A stretch of 64,000 nt of DNA, from contig NZ_RQES01000005.1 of NCBI RefSeq assembly GCF_004769405.1, forward strand, positions 310,001 through 374,000, written 5' to 3'. Source of the DNA: Leptospira selangorensis (GTDB lineage Bacteria; Spirochaetota; Leptospiria; Leptospirales; Leptospiraceae). Positions 9,977-19,516 of this stretch are shown one piece after another (the first letter of the stretch is position 1; every line of letters begins with the position of its first letter). The translations under genes were made by a program, and so were the position numbers. The notes beneath the pieces are model-generated. The model worked only from the letters and a program-made list of their open reading frames with translations, was not told where the DNA came from and made no database searches.

Positions 9977-11239
9977 ATGAGAGAAAAATCCCTCGAATAT
10001 CATTCCCTTCATCCAAAGGGTAAAATACAAGTTGTTCCGACAAAGCCGACTAAAGATTCATTCGACTTATCCTTAGCATACTCACCGGGAGTTGCTTACC
10101 CTTGTCTGGAAATTAAAGAAAATCCGGATCTGGTGTATGAATACACCAATAAAGGAAACCTGGTCGGAATTATCACTAATGGAACCGCAATTTTAGGTCT
10201 GGGAGATATCGGACCTGCCGCAGGAAAACCTGTGATGGAAGGTAAGGCGGTACTTTTCAAAAAATTCGCAGGGATAGACGTTTTTGACATAGAAGTCGAT
10301 GCGAAAGATCCGGATGATTTTATAAAAGCAGTCAAAATGCTTGAGCCTACTTTCGGCGGGATCAACCTAGAAGATATTAAGGCTCCTGAAAGTTTTTATA
10401 TAGAAGAAGAACTCATCAAAGCGATGAATATCCCTGTTTTTCATGATGATCAACATGGGACAGCGATCATCACCGTTGCAGGATTGTTGAATGCGTTCGA
10501 GATCAATAAAAAACGTCCGAGCGATGTAAAGATGGTGGTCTGTGGAGCTGGAGCTGCAGGGATCGCGATCGCAGAATTAGTCCAACATATCGGTATCCGA
10601 AAAGAACATATTTTCTTAGTGGATACAAAAGGTGTGATCCATACCGAAAGAACCGATCTAAATTCTACCAAACAAAAATACGTTCAGAAGACTAACGCTC
10701 GAACTCTTGCAGACGTTATGCAAGATGCGGATATTTTTGTGGGTGTTTCCGTAGCCGATATGGTAACCGAAGACATGGTAAAATCCATGGCTCCGAACCC
10801 GGTTATCTTTGCTTTGGCAAATCCAGATCCTGAAATTCCGTATGCGGTAGCTAAAAAGGTTCGTCCTGATATTATTATGGGAACTGGAAGAAGCGATATG
10901 CCGAACCAGGTGAATAACGTATTAGGTTTCCCGTTTATTTTCAGAGGAGCTTTGGACGTAAGAGCTAAACATATCACTCTGGAAATGAAATTAGCTGCGG
11001 CTCGTGCTTTGGCAGAACTCGCTAGGATGGAAGTTCCGGATGCGGTTAGTCTTGCGTATGGCGGAGAAAAATTCGTATTCGGTCCTGATTATCTGATCCC
11101 AAAACCTTTTGACCAAAGGGTATTATATCATGTGGCTCCGGCAGTTGCGGAAGCTGCAGTCCAAAGTGGAACAGCAAGAAGACCTTATCCCGGACGGGAA
11201 AATTACGTTTCCTTCTTAGAAGGTTTGATGAGGTCTTAA
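9977..11239 (+). CDS. NAD(P)-dependent malic enzyme (malate dehydrogenase, oxaloacetate-decarboxylating), short form
   Basis: Decarboxylates malate to pyruvate with reduction of NAD(P). Recognisable segments: [67 protein letters not shown] (metal/substrate region) and the Rossmann motif [10 protein letters not shown]. At 420 aa it has only the malic enzyme part and lacks the phosphotransacetylase-like C-terminal domain of the long MaeB form. A monocistronic layout is likely, with fumC downstream supplying malate after one unknown gene. Cofactor preference cannot be read by eye. Confidence 0.92.
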   Translation: MREKSLEYHSLHPKGKIQVVPTKPTKDSFDLSLAYSPGVAYPCLEIKENPDLVYEYTNKGNLVGIITNGTAILGLGDIGPAAGKPVMEGKAVLFKKFAGIDVFDIEVDAKDPDDFIKAVKMLEPTFGGINLEDIKAPESFYIEEELIKAMNIPVFHDDQHGTAIITVAGLLNAFEINKKRPSDVKMVVCGAGAAGIAIAELVQHIGIRKEHIFLVDTKGVIHTERTDLNSTKQKYVQKTNARTLADVMQDADIFVGVSVADMVTEDMVKSMAPNPVIFALANPDPEIPYAVAKKVRPDIIMGTGRSDMPNQVNNVLGFPFIFRGALDVRAKHITLEMKLAAARALAELARMEVPDAVSLAYGGEKFVFGPDYLIPKPFDQRVLYHVAPAVAEAAVQSGTARRPYPGRENYVSFLEGLMRS

Positions 11240-11376
11240 AACCGGGAATCTTCAGAATTTGGCGTCTAAACCCTTAGAACTTGCTCAAGAAAGCATGTGT
11301 TTGTTTCCGAAAATATTATACTAGCTCAGCTTAGAACAAAAAGCTAAATCAAGATCGGAGCAAAAGGGAAGAATTT

Positions 11377-13482
11377 ATGCCCGAAATGGAAAATAATTCC
11401 ACGCCCCCGGCTTCGAATCCACTCTCGGAAGAGGGTGTAATTCCGGTAGATCGTGTCGATCTGATCCCGGAAGAGGAACTTCGTAATCTTCTTCTCCAAA
11501 CAACTCCCAAAGCGATGAGGGATTTGGATCTAATTGAGAAGGGAGTAGAGAACTTCTTCTTATTCAATTATTCTCCTTTCGCTCTCGCAAAATTCGAGCA
11601 GTTACAATTCTTAAAACCTGCGGATCTAAAATATTTCGAAGATAAGAACGGATTCGTTCTCTATCAATATCTATTCGTTTCGGAAGAAACAAAAGAATTA
11701 GGATTAGCTAATGTAGCTATTCGTCCGGCTTCCAGAAGAGCGGACCAGATCCAAAAGATCAAATCCGCTTGTTTGGCTCAGTCTGCGGCTGCGTTTTTAC
11801 AATTCATTGTCCGAAGAGATATCAATCTAGCGGATAGAAGGTCTGCCGGAGAGTTAAGGGACTGGGTAATCAGACAATATCTGAATACCGATGAGAAAGG
11901 AAATCTTTTGGATTTCCAAGATTCCAGAAATCTTCCATATTCTATGAGGAATGTTAAAACTCTTTCTGTAGAATCCTTTCTGCAAAGGAATTTTAAGATC
12001 AGAGAAGATATACTAACTTCTTTAATTTCTCTTTTGAGCAAAAAACCGAACGAGATCGTAGCCTTTTTATCTCAGATCAAAGCAGTTCCGGATGCGTTGC
12101 TTGCATTAGAAAAAAGAGGGAACCGCTCTCCTTTATTAAGACTTCATTTGGAATTTCATGTTATCCAACCTTCTTTAGAAGAACTTGTAGGTGAAATTTC
12201 TGTTGATACTAAAAAACCGAATGCAAACGAAGAGACTGAGTTAGAGATCATTTTCGAATTATTCATAGGTTTGTCTAGAAAGATCTTAATTTCGCTCCTT
12301 CCCGGAGAACAGGCTGGGTGGATCAAAGCGTCCGGTACGGAACAAGGTGTGGACTATTTAAGAGAATTATCCAAACACCCGGCGTTTACTTCGGGAAAAA
12401 CTTGGGAAGGCTCGGATATATTCTTACAAGCTTTCGATATATTATTAAGTTCAATGTCTTCTCTTTCTAGTTTGAGAAAAGAATCTCTGATTAATTTAGC
12501 TTTTAGTGATATAGTAATTCGTATTAGAGAATCTAAAGAACCGCTTGTTGTGGACGCAGGCGCTTTAAAGATCAAAGACTCATCTATCCAAGCAGCAGGC
12601 CTTACTAAAACGGAAGTTTTGAGTCAGGTACTGGAAAGATTCAAAACTCGAAATGATATTCTTACCAGAGAAAAAGTGACAGGTGCAGGTCCCGGTATAG
12701 TGGCGCTCGCTTTAGAAAATGTGGTTTCTTCTTTCTTAACGAATAAGGAAAGAAGGACCTCTATCCACACTTTGATCCGTAAAAACGGACAGCCTAAAGG
12801 AATTTACGCTTTTTTAAAGGATGTCACTGAAGGTGTGGATTCCGAACTAGTGATAGATGATCAGATCCGACTTTCTAAAGCGATTGCTGATTGGGAAAAA
12901 GAAACTGAAAAACAAAGACTGAAAGCGATCCAGGATTCAAAGTCTATCTTGGTAAAACTTTTGGAATGGTTACTTGGTTTGTTCGGTGTGAATATTTCTC
13001 CTTCTCCTAAAAAAGACATAGAGCCTGCAGACGAATTCCAATCTTCCAAACAGACTAAGAAATCCCAAACTAGCGGACCTTCTGCGGAGCCCGAAAAGGA
13101 AGCTCCTAAAAAGAAAAAGTCTTTGGGCGTATTAATGGGCCCTAAAGAGAAATCTACTTTGATCCCAGCTAAGGTTCAGAAAGCGATAGATTACGTGGAC
13201 CGTAAAAATAACGGAATAATCTGGCTGGATGAAGTAGTGAATGCTAGTTCTTCTCCGGAATTCGGAAAAGACAAAGTAGCCGACCTTATGTATTATGACC
13301 AGAAGCGGAGATATATCGAGATTCGCTCCATGAATTCTATCCGGCATGTATTTATACGGAAAGAGTTGGAATCCGATTCCGCCTGGTTGGATTCTACCTT
13401 GGAATATTTGGAGAATGTCACCGCCAAAAAACCGGAGTTTGCAGCCCTAGCGGATACTCTTCGCAAATTCCGAGACGAGTGA
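11377..13482 (+). CDS. large soluble protein of unknown function
   Basis: I do not recognise the family. The 701-aa product starts at an ATG with AAGGGAAG a few bases upstream. It begins with a low-complexity acidic/Pro segment, then a long helical region. A hydrophobic stretch lies near residues 525-545 (LVKLLEWLLGLFGVNISPSP), followed by a Lys/Ser/Glu linker (about 545-585). A compact C-terminal domain with many charged and aromatic residues begins near ISLDG-like KVQKAIDYVDRKNNG. There is no signal peptide. The C-terminal domain after a flexible linker suggests a modular cytosolic or peripheral membrane protein. It lies between malic enzyme and fumarase with gaps of 137 and 83 bp, so it is probably its own unit. 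Confidence 0.75.
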   Translation: MPEMENNSTPPASNPLSEEGVIPVDRVDLIPEEELRNLLLQTTPKAMRDLDLIEKGVENFFLFNYSPFALAKFEQLQFLKPADLKYFEDKNGFVLYQYLFVSEETKELGLANVAIRPASRRADQIQKIKSACLAQSAAAFLQFIVRRDINLADRRSAGELRDWVIRQYLNTDEKGNLLDFQDSRNLPYSMRNVKTLSVESFLQRNFKIREDILTSLISLLSKKPNEIVAFLSQIKAVPDALLALEKRGNRSPLLRLHLEFHVIQPSLEELVGEISVDTKKPNANEETELEIIFELFIGLSRKILISLLPGEQAGWIKASGTEQGVDYLRELSKHPAFTSGKTWEGSDIFLQAFDILLSSMSSLSSLRKESLINLAFSDIVIRIRESKEPLVVDAGALKIKDSSIQAAGLTKTEVLSQVLERFKTRNDILTREKVTGAGPGIVALALENVVSSFLTNKERRTSIHTLIRKNGQPKGIYAFLKDVTEGVDSELVIDDQIRLSKAIADWEKETEKQRLKAIQDSKSILVKLLEWLLGLFGVNISPSPKKDIEPADEFQSSKQTKKSQTSGPSAEPEKEAPKKKKSLGVLMGPKEKSTLIPAKVQKAIDYVDRKNNGIIWLDEVVNASSSPEFGKDKVADLMYYDQKRRYIEIRSMNSIRHVFIRKELESDSAWLDSTLEYLENVTAKKPEFAALADTLRKFRDE

Positions 13483-13565
13483 TCACTCCAAGTTCTGATT
13501 AGGACATTCGTTCCGATCCCGGAAAATCCAACCCGATCAATTCATTACTATTGAACGGAGGATTC

Positions 13566-14960
13566 ATGAAAACTAGAATCGAAACCGACTCCATGGGAGA
13601 AATCCAGGTAGACGATTCCAAATACTGGGGTGCTCAAACCGAAAGATCTCTTCATCACTTTCATATCGGGAACGATCGTTTCCCAAGGGAAATGATCCGT
13701 GCTCTTGGAGTTCTTAAAAAATCAGCAGCAATCGTAAATGGTCAGCTTGGTCTTTTGACTGATGAGAAAAAAAATCTGATCGTTCAAGCTGCAGACGAAG
13801 TGATTTCAGGAAAATTGGATGAACATTTTCCTCTAAGCGTTTGGCAAACAGGTTCCGGAACTCAAACTAATATGAACTCTAACGAAGTGATCTCTAATCG
13901 TGCGATTGAGATTGCAGGTGGGGTAAAAGGTTCTAAAAAACCAGTCCATCCGAATGATGATGTAAATAAGGCTCAATCTTCTAACGATACTTTCCCAACA
14001 GCTATGCATATTGCTGCTGCGGAACAATTAGTGAATAAACTTTTGCCCGCATTAGAACAATTGAAGAATACTCTAAAGAAGAAGTCTGAAGAGTTCAAAG
14101 ATATCATCAAAATCGGAAGAACTCACTTACAGGACGCGACTCCTTTAACTCTTGGCCAAGAATTCTCCGGTTACGTAAAACAACTAGAGTATAATATTGA
14201 AAGAGTGAAGTCCGTTCTTCCTTCCGTATACAGATTAGCTTTAGGTGGAACTGCAGTTGGAACAGGATTGAACACTCATCCTGAATTTGCCGTAAAAGCT
14301 GCAGCTCAGATCGCTAAAGAAACCGGACTTCCTTTTACTTCTGCGGAGAATAAATTCGAGGCTTTAGCCGCTCATGATTCTTTGGTAGAAACTCATGGAG
14401 TTCTAAAAACGATCGCTGCTTCTTTTATGAAGATTGCAAATGATGTGAGATGGTTATCTTCCGGTCCTAGATGTGGAATTGGTGAGATCTCTATCCCGGA
14501 GAATGAGCCAGGCTCTTCTATCATGCCGGGAAAAGTGAACCCTACTCAGTCAGAACAAATGACTATGGTAGCCTCTCAGGTGATCGCGAATGATGTGGCT
14601 GTGAATATAGGTGGTGCTTCCGGAAACTTCGAACTGAACGTTTTCAAACCTTTGATCATTCATAATGTTCTGAATTCTATCCGTCTATTAGCCGACTCTG
14701 CAGTTTCTTTCGAAGAACATTGTGCAAGAGGGATCGAGCCTAATAAGGAGAACATCAAAGAACATTTGAAGAATAGTTTGATGCTTGTGACTGCGTTAAA
14801 TCCGCATATCGGTTATGATAATGCGGCTAAGATCGCTAAGAATGCTCACAAGAAAGGAACTAGTCTGAAAGAATCCGGGATTGAACTTGGCTTATTGACT
14901 TCCGAGCAATTTGATCAATGGGTTCTTCCGGAAAAAATGATCTCCCCAAGTGTAGATTGA
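13566..14960 (+). CDS. fumC: fumarate hydratase class II (fumarase C)
   Basis: Interconverts fumarate and malate in the TCA cycle; tetrameric and iron-free. The signature [11 protein letters not shown] lies near residues 317-327, with [13 protein letters not shown] near 97, [20 protein letters not shown] near 185 and GNFELN near the active site. The ATG at 13566 is preceded by GGAGG at the right distance, so I prefer it to an upstream TTG at 13551. Length 464 aa is typical. A strong hairpin terminator follows 34 bp after the stop. Confidence 0.96.
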   Translation: MKTRIETDSMGEIQVDDSKYWGAQTERSLHHFHIGNDRFPREMIRALGVLKKSAAIVNGQLGLLTDEKKNLIVQAADEVISGKLDEHFPLSVWQTGSGTQTNMNSNEVISNRAIEIAGGVKGSKKPVHPNDDVNKAQSSNDTFPTAMHIAAAEQLVNKLLPALEQLKNTLKKKSEEFKDIIKIGRTHLQDATPLTLGQEFSGYVKQLEYNIERVKSVLPSVYRLALGGTAVGTGLNTHPEFAVKAAAQIAKETGLPFTSAENKFEALAAHDSLVETHGVLKTIAASFMKIANDVRWLSSGPRCGIGEISIPENEPGSSIMPGKVNPTQSEQMTMVASQVIANDVAVNIGGASGNFELNVFKPLIIHNVLNSIRLLADSAVSFEEHCARGIEPNKENIKEHLKNSLMLVTALNPHIGYDNAAKIAKNAHKKGTSLKESGIELGLLTSEQFDQWVLPEKMISPSVD

Positions 14961-14994
14961 TCCCTTCTAAAAGATCTAAAAACCGTATAGGTAT

Positions 14995-15026
14995 AAAAAA
15001 AGGCAGTGTGAAAACACTGCCTTTTT
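14995..15026. terminator. bidirectional intrinsic terminator between fumC and loa22
   Basis: A perfect 9-bp stem AGGCAGTGT / ACACTGCCT (15001-15009 and 15014-15022) with a GAAA loop is flanked by A6 on the left and T5 on the right. It can stop fumC transcripts on the plus strand and loa22 transcripts on the minus strand. Confidence 0.93.
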
Positions 15027-15049
15027 AGTTCGGATCGAAACCCTACTGA

Positions 15050-15610
15050 TTATTGTTGTTGAACAAATTTGAAGGTTACTCTGCGGTTTTTAGGGTCTTT
15101 TGCATCCAATCCGGAAACTGGAGAAGAAGAACCAGCACTCTTTGTAACGATACGTGCTGCAGGAATTCCTTGCTTAACTAAGGATTGTTTAACCGCTTTT
15201 GCACGAATTTCTCCGTAGAAAACGTTTCCTTTTTTATCACCTTCTGCTTCTTCAGGTCCTACTTGGTCAGTGTGACCAGTGATCTCTAATGCCCAAGAAT
15301 CAGGAAGTTTAGAAATTCCGTCTTTAAGAACAGAAATATTAACTTTTGCCCACTCGCTGAAATCTCCCGCGCTAACATCAGCTTTTTTGTAGCTGAATCC
15401 TGGACGAGTGATCCCGTCTGGATAACGGAAGTCTTTAATTTGATTATTGATAGCGTCTGCAGGAGAGTCTACGTTGACGTTACGAGAAGCTGCGGAATTT
15501 TGTTCTCCAGGCTCAGGAGCCGCTTGGTCTTTGTTGTCTGCAGAAGAGCAAAGAGCTAAGGAAAAAACCGTTGCACCGATGAGCAGGATATTGAGAATTT
15601 TTTTTACCAT
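15050..15610 (-). CDS. loa22: OmpA-like surface lipoprotein Loa22
   Basis: Outer-membrane lipoprotein with a C-terminal OmpA peptidoglycan-binding domain. Loa22 is a known virulence-associated surface protein in pathogenic Leptospira. A signal peptide ends in the lipobox FSLALC with lipidated Cys21. A short low-complexity linker and the segment [20 protein letters not shown] follow, which I recognise from Loa22. The OmpA domain carries [20 protein letters not shown] and NRRVTFKF. On the minus strand AAGGAAGGAA sits before the ATG, a strong ribosome site. A possible -10 (TATATT in the minus sense) lies at 15664-15669. It ends at the shared terminator. Confidence 0.92.
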   Translation of the reverse strand: MVKKILNILLIGATVFSLALCSSADNKDQAAPEPGEQNSAASRNVNVDSPADAINNQIKDFRYPDGITRPGFSYKKADVSAGDFSEWAKVNISVLKDGISKLPDSWALEITGHTDQVGPEEAEGDKKGNVFYGEIRAKAVKQSLVKQGIPAARIVTKSAGSSSPVSGLDAKDPKNRRVTFKFVQQQ

Positions 15611-15758
15611 GTTGTATTCCTTCCTTGATTAGGGTAGGGGTTTATTTCGATGAATTTATCCAAAATATACCTATTCTCGCAAAATGGGAAATCTTTTTTA
15701 GACCTCTGTGCGAAAGGGACACGTTTTCCCTGCTTATATATTTCTTAGGAGAACTATT

Positions 15759-16697
15759 ATGAATCTGGAACTTCATGCCGAAGTTAACGCCGACTCTGAG
15801 GGATCCAGACTCGATCGATTTTTAAAGGATTATCTAGGAGATGAGATCTCCAGAGCTTCCATACAACATTGGATCGATTCAGGTTGGGTTAAAGATGGTT
15901 CCGGAAAAATTCTACTGAAATCATCCTACAAAGTAAGTTCCGGAGAAAACTTTCATATATCAGTTCCTCCTAAACCTCCATTGAACTTAACTCCTGTAAA
16001 AATGGACATAGAAGTTTTAAAAGAAACTCCGCAGTATCTGATCATTCGTAAGCCCGCAGGTATTGCGTCTCATAGCGGTCCTGGAGATAGATCTGCTACT
16101 TTGGTTAACGGACTTCTCTACAAATTTAAGGAGCTTTCGAGTATTGGAGGAGAATCAAGGCCTGGTATCGTGCATCGTTTAGACAAACCGACGGAAGGGA
16201 TCATGATTGTAGCTAAGAATGATCAAGCACATGCAAAACTTTCCGAGTTGTTTAGAAGAAGGAATATTACCAAGAAATATCTTGCCTGGGTTCAGGGCAC
16301 ACTTCCGGAAGGAGAAGGTACGATAGATAGGCCGATCGGGAGACATCCGATAGAAAGATTGAAGATGACTGTGACTACAAAAGGTAGAGCCTCAGTTACT
16401 CATTACAGGATCTTAAAAACTGCGGTTTCCAAAAACGGTAGAAAGTTCTCTTTAATCGAAGCTGATTTGGAGACAGGAAGAACTCATCAGATTAGAGTCC
16501 ATTTTCAGAGCTTAAGATGCCCTGTGGTTGGGGACCTTCTTTATTCTAGAAATGCCGCACTTTTTGAGAACTACGGACTTTTACTTCTTTCTTATTGGTT
16601 AGAATTCAAGGATCCTTTTACAGGGGCAGAAGTGCAGATCGTTTTAGATCCTCCCGAAAGATTCGAAAATTTCGAAAGTAATTTGGAGAATTTTTAA
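15759..16697 (+). CDS. RluA-family ribosomal large-subunit pseudouridine synthase
   Basis: Isomerises specific uridines in rRNA (RluA/RluC/RluD group). An N-terminal S4 RNA-binding domain (about residues 12-75, [23 protein letters not shown]) is followed by the catalytic domain with [13 protein letters not shown], where D142 is the nucleophile. KKYLAWVQG and [13 protein letters not shown] complete the pattern. The ATG at 15759 has AGGAGA at good spacing; an upstream frame extension to 15708 is unlikely. Which uridine is modified cannot be told here. Confidence 0.92.
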   Translation: MNLELHAEVNADSEGSRLDRFLKDYLGDEISRASIQHWIDSGWVKDGSGKILLKSSYKVSSGENFHISVPPKPPLNLTPVKMDIEVLKETPQYLIIRKPAGIASHSGPGDRSATLVNGLLYKFKELSSIGGESRPGIVHRLDKPTEGIMIVAKNDQAHAKLSELFRRRNITKKYLAWVQGTLPEGEGTIDRPIGRHPIERLKMTVTTKGRASVTHYRILKTAVSKNGRKFSLIEADLETGRTHQIRVHFQSLRCPVVGDLLYSRNAALFENYGLLLLSYWLEFKDPFTGAEVQIVLDPPERFENFESNLENF

Positions 16698-16730
16698 CAG
16701 AATTCGGATCGTATATAATAAGTAATACTT

Positions 16731-17072
16731 ATGGAAGAAGATAAGATAGAAAAGATCAAACAAGGTTTTTGGCCTAAGGTGAAGAAGGTTGCGGGAAAGG
16801 TTCCTTTCCTTGCGGATGCGATCGCTTTATACTATGCGATGTTGGATCCTTCTACACCCCTAAAAGCAAAACTTACGATTGCAGGTGCACTTGCTTATTT
16901 TCTTACCCCTTTTGATGCAATCCCGGATATTTTATTTGGAGCAGGTTATATAGACGACGCAGGAGTAGTCGCTGCTGTTTTAGCAGCTGCATCCATGTAT
17001 GTAAAAGAAGAACATAAGAAGAAGGCGGCGGATTTTTTAGATTCCAATCCTGAGGGTACCCTGGAGAATTGA
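16731..17072 (+). CDS. DUF1232 (YkvA-type) small membrane protein
   Basis: The 113-aa protein contains the DUF1232 core: a hydrophobic segment with ALAYFLTPFDAIPDILFGAG followed by YIDDAGVVAAVL. The P-x-D-x-I-P-D pattern defines the family, whose function is unknown. One or two membrane segments are expected. A TATAAT at 16714-16719 lies just 11 bp before the ATG and no Shine-Dalgarno is visible, so the gene may also have its own nearly leaderless transcript. The phosphatase gene follows 12 bp downstream. Confidence 0.85.
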   Translation: MEEDKIEKIKQGFWPKVKKVAGKVPFLADAIALYYAMLDPSTPLKAKLTIAGALAYFLTPFDAIPDILFGAGYIDDAGVVAAVLAAASMYVKEEHKKKAADFLDSNPEGTLEN

Positions 17073-17084
17073 AAAACTTCTCCA

Positions 17085-17900
17085 ATGAGCTACCAAAACG
17101 AAATCAAAATAAGATACCAACATTTCCTCAACTTCGTCCCTACTATTTCGGAGTTCCTGAAAAAAACTCACGAAAGAGAAGATCTACAAATTTCCTTTAA
17201 AGGGAATATAGAATCGGACTTAGTCACGATCGCAGACAAGGGTTCCGAAGAATTGATCGTCTCCGAGATCAGAAAAGCATTCCCGAATGATCATATCTTA
17301 GGAGAAGAAGGAAGTAACTACGAAGGAAATTCACAATTCAAATGGATCATAGATCCTTTGGATGGAACCGTAAATTATTCTCATCGTATTCCTCTCTATT
17401 GCTGTTGTATAGGATTAGAAGATCTAGAAAATAAATCCGCAGTGATGGGTATCGTTCCTATGCCGGCATTAGGACATGTATACCACGCAATGTTGGGCGA
17501 AGGTGCGTTCAAAGATAAAACTCCTATCAAAGTAACCGAAACCAAAGAGATCAAAAAAGCTCTTCTTTGCACAGGTTTTCCTTATGATAGAGAAGAGAAG
17601 ATAGAACAACTCATGTTCAATTTGAAAAAATTCATCTTAAGATCCAGAGGTGTGAGAAGGACTGGATCCGCAGGTTTAGATATTTGCTGGGTGGCCGAAG
17701 GTAAGTTCGATGCATTCTGGGAAGAAGATCTAAAACCTTGGGATATGACTGCAGCAGCAGCTATTCTTCAGGAGGCAGGCGGCAAGTTAAGCACTTATGC
17801 GAACAATACATTTCATCCGTATGTGACCAGTCTAATTGCGTCTAACGGAGTATTGCATGAAAAAATGGTCGAGATCTTGCAGGAGTATTTAGATATATGA
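17085..17900 (+). CDS. inositol monophosphatase family protein (SuhB/IMPase-like)
   Basis: Mg-dependent phosphomonoesterase of the IMPase fold. Metal and substrate motifs are present: VTIADKGSEE, ILGEEGS, IDPLDGTVNYSHRIP (about residues 88-102) and PWDMTAAAAIL near residue 218. The protein is 271 aa, normal for the family. Substrate could be inositol phosphate or another sugar phosphate (or 3'-phosphoadenosine compounds); sequence alone does not decide. It overlaps the exporter gene by 4 bp, implying co-expression. Confidence 0.9.
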   Translation: MSYQNEIKIRYQHFLNFVPTISEFLKKTHEREDLQISFKGNIESDLVTIADKGSEELIVSEIRKAFPNDHILGEEGSNYEGNSQFKWIIDPLDGTVNYSHRIPLYCCCIGLEDLENKSAVMGIVPMPALGHVYHAMLGEGAFKDKTPIKVTETKEIKKALLCTGFPYDREEKIEQLMFNLKKFILRSRGVRRTGSAGLDICWVAEGKFDAFWEEDLKPWDMTAAAAILQEAGGKLSTYANNTFHPYVTSLIASNGVLHEKMVEILQEYLDI

Positions 17901-18217
17901 GTTGGGTTTTATTGGTATTAGCAGGATTTTTCGAAGTAGGATTTACTACTTGTATGAAATTATCCGACGGTTTTAAGGACTGGAGATATGCTCTCGGGTT
18001 CTTTGTATTCGCCGTTTTAAGTTTTTACTTTCTGAACAAGGCAACTCAGAATATTTCTCTTGGAACTGCGTATGCAGTTTGGACCGGAATTGGTGCTGCA
18101 GGAACCGTGATCATCGGAATTCTTTCCTTCGGAGATTCTATCAATACTTGGAGGATCTTTTTCCTTTCTACTTTGATATTATCGGTGATCGGATTGAAGT
18201 TTTTAGGCGGGGACTAA
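17897..18217 (+). CDS. gdx: small multidrug resistance family transporter, Gdx (SugE)-type guanidinium exporter
   Basis: Four-helix SMR transporter of 106 aa. It starts MSWVLLVLAGFFEVGF, with the essential membrane Glu13, and carries GTAYAVWTGIGAAGTV, the G-T-A-Y-A-V-W-T-G-I-G stretch typical of SugE/Gdx rather than EmrE (which is Y-A-I-W-x-G). Gdx proteins export guanidinium by proton antiport. No guanidine riboswitch is possible directly upstream because the start overlaps the phosphatase gene. The 3' end meets the converging glycosyltransferase gene with a 3-bp gap. Confidence 0.88.
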   Translation: MSWVLLVLAGFFEVGFTTCMKLSDGFKDWRYALGFFVFAVLSFYFLNKATQNISLGTAYAVWTGIGAAGTVIIGILSFGDSINTWRIFFLSTLILSVIGLKFLGGD

Positions 18218-18220
18218 ATT

Positions 18221-19516
18221 TTACTCGGAGTATCTTCTTCTGATACATCTTTCTACGATATGGGCGATCTTTTTTTCCACGATATCAGGATTGAAGTTCG
18301 CTTGAACGTATCTTTTACCGTTTAAGCCCATCTCTTCTCTTTCTCTGCTATGATTTACTAAGTATTCTGCAACTGCACAAAAGCTGTCTAGATCCGAATA
18401 ATATAAACCACCATTACTTCTGAGACAATGTCCTCTCAGAACATCTGATCTTCCGTTAACTAAGACTGCCTTTTTGCGGATCCAAGCCTCCATGATAATA
18501 ATGGAAAAACTTTCCATAGGAGAAGGGTTGATCAGGATATCTGAAGAACGGATGATCTCGTCCTTTGCCTCTTCACTTACGAAACCTAAAGGAGATACAT
18601 GAGAAAACTTTGATATTCTTTGTAGAAGTTTGGAATCTCCTCTTCCTGCCAGAAGCAATTTGTCGTTTCGGCCGCTTCTTTTTTGCCATTCGGAAAAGTA
18701 TTGGGCCATTTCCAATACTCCTTTTCCTTCATCTATCCTGCCCACATACAAGAACTGGAATGAGTCTTGGGGATTTTTTTTCTCAGGCGTTCTCTTCTCC
18801 GTTTCTTCCGGAATTTCCAAATGCATTCCGATCACATTTCCAAGGCTTGGCTCGTATCCGTATAATTTATGAAACAGATCTTTTTCTTCGGGAGTATTGA
18901 AACAATAAGCCGAGTCGTCTTTGAATAGATTGGAATATACGGATAATTTTGCGGGAGGTTCGTCATGCAATGTGGGAATTACAACAGACTTCTTTGCGAC
19001 TAAAGGAAGTCCATAAACCATAGGGTAATATAAATAAGAAACGAAGACGAATACATCGTAATCCCTTTCGTTTGTCTCAATGTATTGGATCAAGTCGGGG
19101 CAATAAGGGCCTTGCATATCGACCCATATCCTTTCTTTTTCTTCTTGGGAACTTATACTTTTTCCCGGTTCGGAATTTCGGAATAGTTTGTCCGAAAATC
19201 TATTAAATTTAGAGATATTCCTTTCTTTATCTACGGAAAATCTTAAAACTCGGATCCTGTTTCCAGGCTCAGGTTCTATCCATTCTCTACTCACCTTCTT
19301 CTCCAAATCTTTTCCGAGAAGCACAGGTTCTAAGTCTTTAATCGGGATTTGGTTTTTCCAAGTGATATAATCGAGGGAGCGACTCGCAAGAACGGTAACC
19401 TCGTAAAACTTGGATAATATTAGAGTATATTGATAGATTAATTTTTCGGAACCACCTGAGATATGATCCGAAAAAATTGGAGTAACTACGGCTAATCTTC
19501 TACGAGAGTCTAGCAA
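18221..19516 (-). CDS. GT4-type glycosyltransferase
   Basis: Retaining glycosyltransferase of GT-B fold. The N-terminus LAVVTPIFSDHISGGSEKLI is a typical GT4 nucleotide/acceptor loop with a GG motif. The C-terminal half has FLYVGRIDEGKGVLEM and an NPSPMESFSIIIMEAW stretch in the position of the E-x7-E motif. It is 431 aa long. It is the last gene of a minus-strand four-gene unit and its start overlaps the preceding gene by 17 bp. Donor and acceptor are unknown; a role in lipopolysaccharide or another surface glycan is inferred from context. Confidence 0.85.
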   Translation of the reverse strand: MLDSRRRLAVVTPIFSDHISGGSEKLIYQYTLILSKFYEVTVLASRSLDYITWKNQIPIKDLEPVLLGKDLEKKVSREWIEPEPGNRIRVLRFSVDKERNISKFNRFSDKLFRNSEPGKSISSQEEKERIWVDMQGPYCPDLIQYIETNERDYDVFVFVSYLYYPMVYGLPLVAKKSVVIPTLHDEPPAKLSVYSNLFKDDSAYCFNTPEEKDLFHKLYGYEPSLGNVIGMHLEIPEETEKRTPEKKNPQDSFQFLYVGRIDEGKGVLEMAQYFSEWQKRSGRNDKLLLAGRGDSKLLQRISKFSHVSPLGFVSEEAKDEIIRSSDILINPSPMESFSIIIMEAWIRKKAVLVNGRSDVLRGHCLRSNGGLYYSDLDSFCAVAEYLVNHSREREEMGLNGKRYVQANFNPDIVEKKIAHIVERCIRRRYSE

